Assembly (NCBI RefSeq): GCF_029937855.1
Contig: NZ_JAPYPC010000021.1
Span: 1 to 64,000, forward strand
Direction: 5' to 3'
DNA length: 64,000 nucleotides
Source of the DNA: Christiangramia sp.
GTDB lineage: Bacteria > Bacteroidota > Bacteroidia > Flavobacteriales > Flavobacteriaceae
The notes under the pieces were generated by a model. That model was not told where the DNA came from. It saw only the letters and a list, made by a program, of their open reading frames with translations, and searched no databases. The position numbers and the translations under genes were made by a program. The first letter of the stretch is position 1, and each line of letters begins with the position of its first letter. Below are positions 34,595 through 43,169 of this stretch, piece by piece.

Positions 34595-35068
34595 TTATCT
34601 ATGGTGATAGGGTTCGTTTTTTAAAATGGTAAAGGCTCTGTATAATTGTTCCGTGAAGAACAATCTTACCATTTGGTGAGAAAATGTCATTTTTGAAAGC
34701 GAAATTTTAGAATCTGCTCTTTTAAATACATCTTCTGAAAAACCATAAGGACCACCAATGACGAAAATCAGCCGTTTTAAACCGGTATTCATGCGCTTTT
34801 GGATATATTTTGAAAAGCTTTCAGAACTGAATTGCTTCCCATTCTCATCCAGCAAAACCACAAAATCTGAATTCTGGACTCCCGAAAGAATTAATTCACC
34901 TTCTTTAGTTTTTTGTTGATTTTCATCCAGATTCTTAGTTTTCTTGAGATCAGGAATTATATCAAATTCAAATTTGATATAATGTTGAAGCCTATCAGAA
35001 TACACCTTTATAAGGGTTTCCAGTTCTCGTTTATCTGTTTTTCCAATACAGACTAATTTTATTGTCAT
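34595..35068 (-). CDS. rlmH: 23S rRNA pseudouridine-1915 N3-methyltransferase RlmH
   Basis: A 157-residue SPOUT methyltransferase that acts on assembled 70S ribosomes at pseudouridine 1915. The SAM-binding knot reads FVIGGPYGFSEDV, and the ending MTFSHQMVRLFFTEQLYRAFTILKNEPYHH is diagnostic. Usual length for the family. It is divergent from nadC (about 50 bases between starts) and precedes rdgB. Confidence 0.97.
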   Translation of the reverse strand: MTIKLVCIGKTDKRELETLIKVYSDRLQHYIKFEFDIIPDLKKTKNLDENQQKTKEGELILSGVQNSDFVVLLDENGKQFSSESFSKYIQKRMNTGLKRLIFVIGGPYGFSEDVFKRADSKISLSKMTFSHQMVRLFFTEQLYRAFTILKNEPYHHR

Positions 35069-35119
35069 CCCGTGATTTTAGTGAAGACTTTACTACATTT
35101 ACAAAAATAAGCAGAGAAA

Positions 35120-35977
35120 ATGATCTCACGGGACCAATTTGAAAAAGAAATTGAATTAATTATTAAAAATGCGATTAGGGAAGATGTAGGTGATGGAGAT
35201 CACAGTTCCCTGGCCTGTATCCCGAAGTCTGCTACAGGAAAAGCTAAATTGCTCGTAAAAGATCGGGGAATTTTAGCTGGGGTGGAATTCGCCAGGCGGG
35301 TTTTTAAATATGTAGATGAGGATTTAAAGATAGACCTTCAGATAAAAGACGGGGAGGCTATTAAAAGAGGAGATATTGCTTTTTATGTCGAAGGATCTTC
35401 ACAGTCTATTTTAAAAGCTGAAAGACTCGTATTAAACGCGATGCAGCGAATGAGTGCTATCGCTACAAAAACTTCAGAATTTGTTCAGAAATTAGAAGGG
35501 ACAAAGACAAAAATTCTCGATACCCGAAAAACTACGCCTGGGATTAGGGCTCTAGAAAAATGGGCCGTGAAAATTGGTGGAGGCGAGAACCACCGTTTTG
35601 CGCTATATGATATGATCATGCTTAAGGACAATCATATAGATTTTGCCGGTGGGATTACCAAAGCTATAGATAAAACCAAATCATATTTAAAAGAGAATGC
35701 TTTAGACCTTAAAATTATTGTAGAGGCCAGAAATATGGAGGAAATCAAAGAGATCTTAAAATCGGACGGTATTTTTAGAATTTTGATTGATAATTTTAAT
35801 TACGAAGAAACCCGTAAAGCGGTAGATTTGATAAATGGTAAATGTCTTACTGAATCCAGTGGAGGTGTTACCCTGGAAACAGCCAGGGATTATGCTGAAT
35901 GTGGGGTAGATTTCATTTCCAGCGGAGCTCTTACGCATTCGGTTCATAATTTAGATCTGAGCTTAAAAGCCGTATAA
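35120..35977 (+). CDS. nadC: Nicotinate-nucleotide diphosphorylase (carboxylating)
   Basis: A 285-residue quinolinate phosphoribosyltransferase that converts quinolinate and PRPP into nicotinate mononucleotide in de novo NAD synthesis. Residues near 135-180 carry DTRKTTPGIRALEKWAVKIGGGENHR and LKDNHI, the PRPP and quinolinate-binding motifs; near the C-terminus ESSGGV occurs. Cytoplasmic. The YihY gene starts one base after its stop, showing close coupling. Confidence 0.96.
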   Translation: MISRDQFEKEIELIIKNAIREDVGDGDHSSLACIPKSATGKAKLLVKDRGILAGVEFARRVFKYVDEDLKIDLQIKDGEAIKRGDIAFYVEGSSQSILKAERLVLNAMQRMSAIATKTSEFVQKLEGTKTKILDTRKTTPGIRALEKWAVKIGGGENHRFALYDMIMLKDNHIDFAGGITKAIDKTKSYLKENALDLKIIVEARNMEEIKEILKSDGIFRILIDNFNYEETRKAVDLINGKCLTESSGGVTLETARDYAECGVDFISSGALTHSVHNLDLSLKAV

Positions 35978-35978
35978 T

Positions 35979-36902
35979 ATGGCCTTAAAGGAAGTGATCA
36001 AGATTAAACTGGGAGAATTTTCTGATTGGTGGAAAAGAAAAACCAGAAAGATCATTCTACCGGGAATGGAAGGCTTGTCGCTTTATAATCTTTGGGTAAT
36101 TTACTGGGGTGGTATTGTAAGGGGAACTTTTTCCACCAGGGCAAGTTCTATTGCTTTTAGTTTTTTTATGGCTATTTTTCCGTTTCTTCTCTTTGTACTT
36201 AATTTAATACCTTATATCACCTTTATTGACGATTTTCAGATAAAGTTTCTGGTTTTTATGAATGATCTTTTACCTCCGGAAACTTCAGATTTCTTCGGAA
36301 ATATTTTTGAAGATATTGCCAGTACTCCTCGTGGCGGACTTTTATCTGCTGCTTTTATCCTTTCCATATTTTTAATGACCAATGGGGTTAATGCTATTTT
36401 TACCGGATTCGAGTTTAGTTACCATACCAAAAATAACCGATCAATTCCGCGTCAATATGCTGTAGCTGTGGGTGTTTCCCTTATATTGGCACTGTTGTTG
36501 CTAATATCAGTAATTAGTGCGGTATACATGACCTACGCTATTGAAGATCTAAGTGAATTAGGTATTCTGAATGCTGAAGGCTTTGGCGCCAACCTTATCC
36601 ATTACATAGGATTAATCATATTAATTTATACAGCAGTGGCGATACTTTATTATTTTGGGACCAGGGAGGCGAGAAAGGCCAGGTTCTTCTCAGTAGGTGC
36701 TTTATTTACCACTGTTTTGATCATGATTACAACTTTTTTATTTAGCTTGTACATTACAAACTTTTCAAGTTATAATGAATTATATGGCTCCATTGGTGCT
36801 CTCTTAATATTGATGTTCTATATATGGTTGAATTCCAATATGTTACTTTTGGGTTTTGAACTTAATGCATCTTTGTTAAAACTTAAAAAGAATTTTAAAT
36901 AA
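35979..36902 (+). CDS. YihY/BrkB family integral membrane protein
   Basis: A 307-residue membrane protein with about six helices. The family pattern TRASSIAFSFFMAIFPFLLFVLNLIPY early and LYGSIGALLILMFYIWLNSNMLLLGFELNA at the end identifies the YihY/BrkB (formerly RNase BN) family. It is not a nuclease; transport roles have been suggested for relatives but not settled. It directly follows nadC with a 1-base gap and is followed after 22 bases by the chalcone-isomerase-like gene. Confidence 0.93.
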   Translation: MALKEVIKIKLGEFSDWWKRKTRKIILPGMEGLSLYNLWVIYWGGIVRGTFSTRASSIAFSFFMAIFPFLLFVLNLIPYITFIDDFQIKFLVFMNDLLPPETSDFFGNIFEDIASTPRGGLLSAAFILSIFLMTNGVNAIFTGFEFSYHTKNNRSIPRQYAVAVGVSLILALLLLISVISAVYMTYAIEDLSELGILNAEGFGANLIHYIGLIILIYTAVAILYYFGTREARKARFFSVGALFTTVLIMITTFLFSLYITNFSSYNELYGSIGALLILMFYIWLNSNMLLLGFELNASLLKLKKNFK

Positions 36903-36924
36903 CTTTAAATAAAATCAATTCACA

Positions 36925-37485
36925 ATGAAAACACTACTAATTTTATGTATCGCCTTTATGAGTATTGGCGTAGTTTCTGCCCAAACAGAAGTAGGCGGAG
37001 TCAATCTTCCTAATTCTGAAACCTACCAGGGACAAAAGCTTCAGTTAAATGGGGCAGGGGTAAGGGAGAAGTTATGGATAGACCTTTATGCCGGGGGATT
37101 ATATCTGGCAAAAAAATCTTCTGACGCTACCGAAATTGTTACTTCTAATGAGCCCATGAGTATTAAACTTCATATTGTTTCAAAACTTATAAGTAGTGAA
37201 AAGATGATTGATGCAGTAAACGAAGGTTTTGAAAATTCTACCGGAGGAGATACAAAAGCTTTAGCTTCAGAAATTAAGAAATTTAAAAGTTTCTTTATGG
37301 AAGAGATAAAGAAAAATGATGTTTTCGACATTGTTTATATTCCAGATACGGGTGTTTCGGTTTATAAAAATGACAAGGAATTAGGAACTATTGAAGGGAT
37401 AAATTTTAAAAAAGCATTATTCGGGATCTGGCTTTCCAACAGGCCTGCAGATGATGATCTTAAAGATGCAATGCTAGGTAAATAA
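36925..37485 (+). CDS. Exported chalcone isomerase-like protein
   Basis: A 186-residue protein with a signal peptide (to about residue 20, VSAQ). The mature part shows the bacterial chalcone-isomerase-like pattern: LPNSETYQGQKLQLNGAGVREKLWIDLYAGGLYL, then a central helix and a late GTIEGINFKKALFGIWLSNRPAD. These proteins have the CHI fold but lack evidence of flavonoid chemistry and probably bind fatty acids or other ligands in the periplasm. It is one base ahead of the DUF2147 gene, likely one operon. Confidence 0.88.
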   Translation: MKTLLILCIAFMSIGVVSAQTEVGGVNLPNSETYQGQKLQLNGAGVREKLWIDLYAGGLYLAKKSSDATEIVTSNEPMSIKLHIVSKLISSEKMIDAVNEGFENSTGGDTKALASEIKKFKSFFMEEIKKNDVFDIVYIPDTGVSVYKNDKELGTIEGINFKKALFGIWLSNRPADDDLKDAMLGK

Positions 37486-37486
37486 T

Positions 37487-37909
37487 ATGAAATTAACTCT
37501 ATTTATAATTCTTTTAATGAGTATGGTGTTTCCTGTCCAGGCACAGGAAGTGCTGGGAAAATGGGAGAATACGAATAATGAAGGAAAAGTAAATTCTATC
37601 ATTAGGATATATAAAAAGGGTGATAAGATTTACGGCAAAGTAGATCATATAATAAAAGAAGAAGACCGGAATCGTTTATGTACTAAATGCGAAGGCGATC
37701 TAAAAAATGTGCCGGTAGAAGGAATGGAATTAATGCAGGGCCTTAAGAAAGAAGGAAATGAATATGTAGGCGGAACCATTGTAGATCCAAAAACAGGAAA
37801 AGAATATCGCTGTAAAATTTGGCTGGATGAGCAAAATCCTGATATTCTCAATGTAAGAGGATATATTTCATTTTTTTATAAAACCAAAATATGGCACCGG
37901 GCTGAATAA
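37487..37909 (+). CDS. DUF2147 domain protein, exported
   Basis: A 140-residue protein with a signal peptide (to about residue 20, PVQAQ) and a DUF2147 domain: LGKWENTNNEGKVNSIIRIYKKGDKIYGKV near the start, and ending RGYISFFYKTKIWHRAE. A pair of cysteines in LCTKCEGD and a later one in YRCKIWLD occur. The fold is a small beta-barrel related to lipocalins, and the family is exported in many Gram-negative bacteria without known function. It overlaps no gene; a long hairpin follows. Confidence 0.9.
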   Translation: MKLTLFIILLMSMVFPVQAQEVLGKWENTNNEGKVNSIIRIYKKGDKIYGKVDHIIKEEDRNRLCTKCEGDLKNVPVEGMELMQGLKKEGNEYVGGTIVDPKTGKEYRCKIWLDEQNPDILNVRGYISFFYKTKIWHRAE

Positions 37910-37922
37910 AATCTAATAAATT

Positions 37923-38028
37923 AAAAGCTGCTCTTTAAGTTTCAGGTTACTTTTATAAAACTAAAGATTCTTAATAATTTTGAAATCAATAGTAGAGTAG
38001 AAGTAAGTTACTTTAAGAGCAGCTTTTT
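37923..38028 (+). repeat. Inverted repeat with a 70-base loop before priA
   Basis: AAAAGCTGCTCTTTAAGT (37923-37940) and its near-perfect reverse complement (38010-38027, 17 of 18 positions) enclose about 69 bases. The right arm ends in five T residues. This could be a terminator of the DUF2147 operon with a long loop, or a small structured RNA. Confidence 0.6.
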
Positions 38029-38054
38029 CTATTGTATTAATTAATTTGTTTTAA

Positions 38055-40508
38055 ATGCCTTATTTCGCTGACCTTATTTTACCATTACCCCTTGAAAATC
38101 GCTTCACTTATAGCCTCAATAAAGAAGAAGCTGAATTTTTACAGAAGGGAATGAGATTAGCCGTTCCGTTTGGCAAGAATAAGATTTATACGGGTATTGT
38201 AGCCGAAATTCATCAAAATCCGCCGGAAGTATACGAAGCAAAACCAATTCATCAGATCCTGGATGAAAAACCTCTCTTAACCAAAGAACAGCTTGAATTC
38301 TGGCACTGGATCGCCAGTTATTATCTATGTGCTGAAGGGGATGTGATGCGTGCCGCTTTACCAGGTGCTTTCCTTTTAGAAAATGAAAGTATTGTAAAAC
38401 TGTCGAAAAGTGCTGAAGTAAAAACTGAAGAATTAGATGATGATGAATATCTGGTGGTAGAGGCCCTGCAGCGACAGTCTTCAATGAAAATTCAGGAGAT
38501 TGAGCAACTCCTGGATCGTAAAAAGGTGTTGCCTATAATAAATAAACTCGTAGCTAAAAGCCTGATAGATCTAAATCAGGAGATATATGAGCAATTTAAG
38601 GCAAAGGAGATTCGATATGTAAAATTGAATCCTGCTTATGAGGCCGAAACTGAAATGCATCAGCTTTTAGATGAACTTTCCAGAGCTCCGAAACAAAGGG
38701 AAATTTTAATGTCTTACTTTTCTCTCACTGCTAAATCCCGGAAACCTTTAAAAGTAAAAGAATTACTCAGCGAAGCTGGTGCGAGTACTACTGTTTTAAA
38801 AAGCCTCATAGATAAGGATATTTTTATAGAATTTTATCAGGAGACTGACAGGGTGGTTTTTGCCGGAGAAATCAATCAACACGAGATTAATCTTAATAAA
38901 ATTCAACAGCAGGCATTTGAGGAAATACAGGAAAATTTTAAGAATGACCAGGTTTGTTTGCTCCACGGGGTGACCTCTTCGGGAAAAACAGAGATATATA
39001 TCAGGCTTATTGAAGAAGTGATTAATAAAGGAAAGCAGGCTTTGTATTTTCTTCCGGAAATTGCGCTTACCACCCAATTAATAAAACGGCTTCAGAATTA
39101 TTTCGGAGAAAAGGTCCTGGTCTATCACTCTAAATATTCCGTAAATGAAAGAGTGGAAATTTATAAAAAAGTCCTAGATAATTCTGAAAAAGGAAAAATT
39201 GTAATTGGGGCAAGATCCTGTATATTTTTGCCTTTTCGTGAGTTGGGCTTAATAGTGGTAGACGAAGAACATGAATCCAGTTTTAAGCAATTTGATCCTG
39301 CTCCCAGATATCATGCCCGTGATGCGGCTGTGGTGCTGGCGAATCTGTTTAAAGCAAATATTGTTTTAGGCTCTGCCACCCCTTCCATAGAATCTTATTT
39401 CAATGCCCAACATAATAAATACTCGTTGGTTGAATTGACCCGTCGCTTCGGAAATGTACTAATGCCAGAAGTTGAAGTAGTAGACATTAAAACTGCTCAC
39501 CGAAAAAAGAAAATGACCGGACATTTTTCTGAAAGGCTGATCGAGGAGATTAAGGCGAGTCTGAAGGAGGAAGAACAGGTTATATTATTTCAGAATAGAA
39601 GAGGATTTTCTCCAATTTTGGAATGTAATACCTGTGGACACTCACCGCAATGCCCTAATTGCGATGTAAGTTTAACTTATCATAGTCATAATAACCAGCT
39701 AAGATGCCATTACTGCGGGTATCATATTGCCATGCAGCATCAATGTATGGCCTGCGGCAGTAATGAAATTTCGACAAAGGGATTTGGTACTGAACAGGTT
39801 GAAACCGAATTAAAAGCGCTTTTTCCGAAGCATAAGATTGGAAGAATGGACCAGGATACTACCCGTGGCAAACATGCTTATGAAAAGATAATCGAGGCTT
39901 TTGAAAACCAGGAAACAGATATTTTAATCGGGACTCAAATGCTAACAAAGGGTTTGGATTTCAGAAAAGTGAGTCTTGTAGGAATTATGAATGCAGATAA
40001 CCTGCTTAATTTTCCAGATTTCAGGGCACATGAAAGAAGTTTCCAGTTGATGTTACAGGTAGCAGGAAGATCTGGTAGAACTAAAAAGCGGGGAAAAGTG
40101 TTGATTCAAACCTATAATCCGCATCATCAGATCATTCAACAGGTATCTACCGGTGCTTATGAAGAAATGTACAGGGAGCAATTAGAAGACAGATACCAGT
40201 ATCAATATCCACCCTATTTCAGGCTGATACGCCTAACCTTAAAATGCCGGGATTATTCAAAAACCAATGAAGCTGCAGAATGGCTTGCCCGAGCATTGGA
40301 AAATGTATTTGACAGATATGTCCTGGGGCCTGAGTTTCCTCCAGTTGCCAGAATAAGGAATGAGTATTATAAGAACATCCTGATTAAGATTCCCCAAAAA
40401 CAATCTTTAGGAAAAACTAAAAAGATGGTGCATCGTATTCTTAAGAGTTTTAAAGCTATTGGAGCGTACAGATCGGTGAAGACAGTGGTAAACGTAGATC
40501 CGCAATAA
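38055..40508 (+). CDS. priA: Primosomal protein N' (replication restart helicase PriA)
   Basis: An 817-residue helicase that reloads the replisome at collapsed forks. Visible parts: N-terminal DNA-binding domain, Walker A in HGVTSSGKTEIYIRL, DEEH box in VVDEEHESSFKQ, SATPS motif and a zinc-binding insertion with paired cysteines (CNTCGHSPQCPNC and CHYCGYHIAMQHQCMAC, eight Cys). Usual length for Bacteroidota. It stands alone, followed by a terminator. Confidence 0.97.
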   Translation: MPYFADLILPLPLENRFTYSLNKEEAEFLQKGMRLAVPFGKNKIYTGIVAEIHQNPPEVYEAKPIHQILDEKPLLTKEQLEFWHWIASYYLCAEGDVMRAALPGAFLLENESIVKLSKSAEVKTEELDDDEYLVVEALQRQSSMKIQEIEQLLDRKKVLPIINKLVAKSLIDLNQEIYEQFKAKEIRYVKLNPAYEAETEMHQLLDELSRAPKQREILMSYFSLTAKSRKPLKVKELLSEAGASTTVLKSLIDKDIFIEFYQETDRVVFAGEINQHEINLNKIQQQAFEEIQENFKNDQVCLLHGVTSSGKTEIYIRLIEEVINKGKQALYFLPEIALTTQLIKRLQNYFGEKVLVYHSKYSVNERVEIYKKVLDNSEKGKIVIGARSCIFLPFRELGLIVVDEEHESSFKQFDPAPRYHARDAAVVLANLFKANIVLGSATPSIESYFNAQHNKYSLVELTRRFGNVLMPEVEVVDIKTAHRKKKMTGHFSERLIEEIKASLKEEEQVILFQNRRGFSPILECNTCGHSPQCPNCDVSLTYHSHNNQLRCHYCGYHIAMQHQCMACGSNEISTKGFGTEQVETELKALFPKHKIGRMDQDTTRGKHAYEKIIEAFENQETDILIGTQMLTKGLDFRKVSLVGIMNADNLLNFPDFRAHERSFQLMLQVAGRSGRTKKRGKVLIQTYNPHHQIIQQVSTGAYEEMYREQLEDRYQYQYPPYFRLIRLTLKCRDYSKTNEAAEWLARALENVFDRYVLGPEFPPVARIRNEYYKNILIKIPQKQSLGKTKKMVHRILKSFKAIGAYRSVKTVVNVDPQ

Positions 40509-40535
40509 AAAAGCCATTCTAAAAATGGCTTTTAA
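40508..40535 (+). terminator. Rho-independent terminator after priA
   Basis: AAAAGCCATT and AATGGCTTTT pair over a 6-base loop, starting at the priA stop; T-rich on both sides, so it may also serve the convergent regulator gene. Confidence 0.88.
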
Positions 40536-40561
40536 TTTTTTTAGAAAAAGAAGTTTCCTGG

Positions 40562-41275
40562 TTATTGCTGTATAGCGCTTAATGCTTCTACCAAATTTGC
40601 CTTTTTATGTCGGCTTAATGGTAACTTCTCTTTTTCTATTTCAATATTCTTACTGTTATACCGCTCAATTTTTTCAAGATTCACGATATAGGATTTATGA
40701 GTTCTTAAAAACCTGTCGTTCGGGAGTTGCTTTTCAAAAGACTTCATCGTAGCCAGTACCACGAAATTATCCTTTTCAGTCACAAACTTAACATAATCAC
40801 CAAGCGCCTGGATGTATTTTAACTTGCTTAAAAATACCTTCCTGTTTTTTAGATTACTTTTTACAAAAATAAAATCGTCATCTTCAGGGACAGGAGTTTG
40901 ATGTTTGAGCTTGTACAGATTAACTGCTTTATTTACCGCATTGTTAAATCTATCTTTAGTTACCGGTTTGTGGATATAATCTACCGCATCATAATCAAAA
41001 GCCTTAAAGGCATATTTTGTTTTACCGGTTACGAATATAATTTGTGGCTTATTTGGAAGGTTGTCCAATAGTTCAAAACCAGATAAGATAGGCATTTCAA
41101 TATCTAAAAAGATAAGGTCTGTTTCGGTATCCAGTAGCCCATTCTTGGTTTCGATGGCATTATTATATTCGGCTACCAGTTTTAAATTTGGGTGATCTTT
41201 TATAAGTTTGACTATTGATAGCCTTTGAAGGCTAGAGTCATCAACAACAGCACATTTAAGTAAAACTTCTTCCAC
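40562..41275 (-). CDS. LytTR family response regulator
   Basis: A 237-residue regulator. The receiver domain (about 6-120) has acidic residues Asp12-Asp13, the phosphorylation site Asp58 in LIFLDIEMP and Lys in YIHKPVTKDRF. The LytTR DNA-binding domain (about 140-235) contains RFLRTHKSYIVNLEKIERYNSKNIEI. It turns on or off target genes after phosphorylation by a sensor kinase, but no LytS/HisKA kinase gene is adjacent, so it is an orphan within this window. A short palindrome at 41289-41307 lies just upstream. Confidence 0.93.
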   Translation of the reverse strand: MEEVLLKCAVVDDSSLQRLSIVKLIKDHPNLKLVAEYNNAIETKNGLLDTETDLIFLDIEMPILSGFELLDNLPNKPQIIFVTGKTKYAFKAFDYDAVDYIHKPVTKDRFNNAVNKAVNLYKLKHQTPVPEDDDFIFVKSNLKNRKVFLSKLKYIQALGDYVKFVTEKDNFVVLATMKSFEKQLPNDRFLRTHKSYIVNLEKIERYNSKNIEIEKEKLPLSRHKKANLVEALSAIQQ

Positions 41276-41380
41276 AGTCTAATAGGTTAGTAATAAACAA
41301 TATTACTCATTAAAAATAAGAAATACAAGGTTAATAATTATTTCATCGTCAAAAATAGTGTTTTATCCTGCTAAATTTAC

Positions 41381-41411
41381 TTTGAAATAAGGAATAATAA
41401 TTCTATTTTTG
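41381..41411 (+). promoter_or_regulatory. Bacteroidota-type promoter of rpsF-rpsR-rplI
   Basis: TTTG at 41381-41384 and TATTTTTG at 41404-41411 with a 19-base spacer. The rpsF start lies 28 bases downstream. Confidence 0.75.
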
Positions 41412-41439
41412 CAGCCGATTTAATTTAAAGTAAATTTTT

Positions 41440-41778
41440 ATGAACAATTATGAAACTGTTTTCATCTTGAATCCCGTTTTATCTGATGAGCAGATAAAGG
41501 AGACAGTTAAGAAATACGAAGATTTTCTTGTTTCTAAAGGAGCTGAGATGGTAGCTAAAGAAGATTGGGGCCTAAGAAAACTGGCTTATGCAATCCAACA
41601 CAAGAAAAGTGGTTTTTATCACTTATTTGAATTTAAAGCTCCTGGTGAGGCTATTGAGCCGCTTGAGTTAGAATTCAGAAGAGACGAGCGTATGATGCGT
41701 TATTTAACTGTTAAGTTAGATAAGCATGCAATCGCCTGGGCTGAAAAAAGAAGAAAACGTAACAAGGAAAAAGCGTAA
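41440..41778 (+). CDS. rpsF: 30S ribosomal protein S6
   Basis: A 112-residue protein starting [20 protein letters not shown], with [26 protein letters not shown] in the middle, the typical S6 pattern. It pairs with S18 on the platform of the small subunit. First gene of the conserved rpsF-rpsR-rplI operon; rpsR starts 2 bases after its stop. No ssb gene lies between them, unlike some bacteria. Confidence 0.98.
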   Translation: MNNYETVFILNPVLSDEQIKETVKKYEDFLVSKGAEMVAKEDWGLRKLAYAIQHKKSGFYHLFEFKAPGEAIEPLELEFRRDERMMRYLTVKLDKHAIAWAEKRRKRNKEKA

Positions 41779-41780
41779 CC

Positions 41781-42080
41781 ATGGCAACATCTATTGAACA
41801 ACAAGCAAAAGGAAAAAAAGACGGAGAGATCAGGTATCTTACTCCGCTTAATATAGAGACAACCAAAGCTAAGAAGTACTGTAGATTTAAAAGATCTGGT
41901 ATCAAGTATATCGATTATAAGGATCCAGATTTCTTAATGGGCTTTGTTAACGAACAGGGGAAATTATTACCTCGTCGTTTAACCGGTACTTCTTTGAAAT
42001 TCCAGAGAAAAGTGGCTACTGCTGTAAAGCGTGCTCGTCACTTAGCATTAATGCCTTACGTAGGTGATTTATTAAAATAA
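41781..42080 (+). CDS. rpsR: 30S ribosomal protein S18
   Basis: A 99-residue basic protein with [21 protein letters not shown] and the S18 core [37 protein letters not shown]. It binds the platform of the 30S subunit as a partner of S6. It has a longer N-terminal extension ([16 protein letters not shown]) than the E. coli protein (75 residues), as is common in Bacteroidota. Confidence 0.98.
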   Translation: MATSIEQQAKGKKDGEIRYLTPLNIETTKAKKYCRFKRSGIKYIDYKDPDFLMGFVNEQGKLLPRRLTGTSLKFQRKVATAVKRARHLALMPYVGDLLK

Positions 42081-42092
42081 AAAGAGGCAGTT

Positions 42093-42542
42093 ATGGAAGT
42101 TATACTTAAAAAAGACGTAGATAATTTAGGTTTTAAAGATGATGTGGTAGCTGTAAAAAATGGTTACGGTAGAAATTATCTTATTCCACAGGGATATGCT
42201 GAATTAGCAACTCCTTCTGCAAGAAAAGTTTTATCTGAAACTTTGAAGCAAAGAGCCTATAAAGAACAAAAGCATATAGACGAAGCTAAAAAACAAGCTG
42301 AAAAACTTAACAACCTTGAAATTAAGATGACTGCGAAAGCAGGAGCAGGTGATAAGCTTTTTGGTTCCATTACCAATGGAGATTTAGCTGATGCCCTTTC
42401 AAAAGAAGGTGTAGAAATCGATAAAAAATATATTAATATCGCTGGTGGTAACATTAAACGTTTGGGACAGTATGATGCAACTTTACGTTTTCATCGTGAA
42501 GTAGTTTCTAACTTTACTTTTGACGTTGTAGCCGACGCTTAA
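42093..42542 (+). CDS. rplI: 50S ribosomal protein L9
   Basis: A 149-residue protein with the L9 N-terminal domain MEVILKKDVDNLGFKDDVVAVKNGYGRNYLIPQGYA, a long connecting helix (about residues 45-75) and a C-terminal domain (GDKLFGSITNGDLADALSKEG). It is the last gene of the S6-S18-L9 operon, followed by a terminator at 42559-42596. Confidence 0.98.
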   Translation: MEVILKKDVDNLGFKDDVVAVKNGYGRNYLIPQGYAELATPSARKVLSETLKQRAYKEQKHIDEAKKQAEKLNNLEIKMTAKAGAGDKLFGSITNGDLADALSKEGVEIDKKYINIAGGNIKRLGQYDATLRFHREVVSNFTFDVVADA

Positions 42543-42558
42543 TTGATTTTATTTATAG

Positions 42559-42596
42559 TAAAAAGCCTGCTCATTCTTTGAGTGGGCTTTTCTTTT
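42559..42596 (+). terminator. Rho-independent terminator after rplI
   Basis: AAAAGCCTGCTCA and TGAGTGGGCTTTT form a stem (one G-T pair) closing a TTCTT loop, followed by CTTTTT. Confidence 0.88.
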
Positions 42597-42607
42597 TAAA
42601 TTTCAGT

Positions 42608-43081
42608 ATGAAATACGCAAGATTAACAAAAGAACAGTTTGAAGAAATGCATCAGGAGTTCATCAATTTCCTGGCTACACAATCTATCACTGCTGAAGAA
42701 TGGGAGCAGATAAAGAAAAAAAAGCCGGAGACTGCCGAAGAAGAACTGGATATTTTTAGCGACCTGGTATGGGAAGGTGTTTTGAATAAAGTGGAATACC
42801 TGGAGCATTTTTCTCCAAACCAAATATTCTTATTTCATATTACTACAGCGACCATTGAACTTATAGCTATTAAAGTTGAAAACGAAGCGATAGATATTAC
42901 TACAAGGGAAGGATACCAGTGGTTGCAGACTAATTTGATGGACGAGACGGTAAATATCTATACTTCTACCAGGGCTATAAGCGATGATAGGAATAAGGAT
43001 ATTTTTGCTTTGATCAAACAGGGAGCCAATATCACAAAGGGTGGATTATACGGCTATTTTAAGGATGTGGTTCAGGGTTAG
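42608..43081 (+). CDS. DUF6495-like cytoplasmic protein
   Basis: A 157-residue soluble protein from MKYARLTKEQFEEMHQEFINFLATQSITAEEW to the acidic-helical C-terminus. This pattern is, as I recall, the DUF6495 family of Flavobacteriia, which often sits after rplI. I reject an upstream in-frame start at 42578 because it lies in the terminator of rplI. There is no signal peptide or catalytic motif. Function unknown; convergent with the ABC permease gene. Confidence 0.75.
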   Translation: MKYARLTKEQFEEMHQEFINFLATQSITAEEWEQIKKKKPETAEEELDIFSDLVWEGVLNKVEYLEHFSPNQIFLFHITTATIELIAIKVENEAIDITTREGYQWLQTNLMDETVNIYTSTRAISDDRNKDIFALIKQGANITKGGLYGYFKDVVQG

Positions 43082-43092
43082 CTTTATTAGTC

Positions 43093-43169
43093 AATTTGAA
43101 AATGAGATAATTTGAAAATGAAAATCTATCTTTCTATGACCTATTTTCAAATCAATGAATTTTCAAATT
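43093..43169. repeat. Direct and inverted AATTTGAAAATGA repeats
   Basis: AATTTGAAAATGA occurs at 43093-43105 and 43109-43121, and reverse copies (ATTTTCAAAT) at 43143-43152 and 43159-43169. The arms can fold into a long AT-rich hairpin between two convergent genes. It may serve as a two-way terminator and resembles low-complexity intergenic repeats of Flavobacteriia. Confidence 0.6.

Noticed and set aside
37645-37851. 68-codon minus ORF inside DUF2147 gene
   Set aside because: Shadow of a signal-peptide-bearing gene with clear domain pattern.
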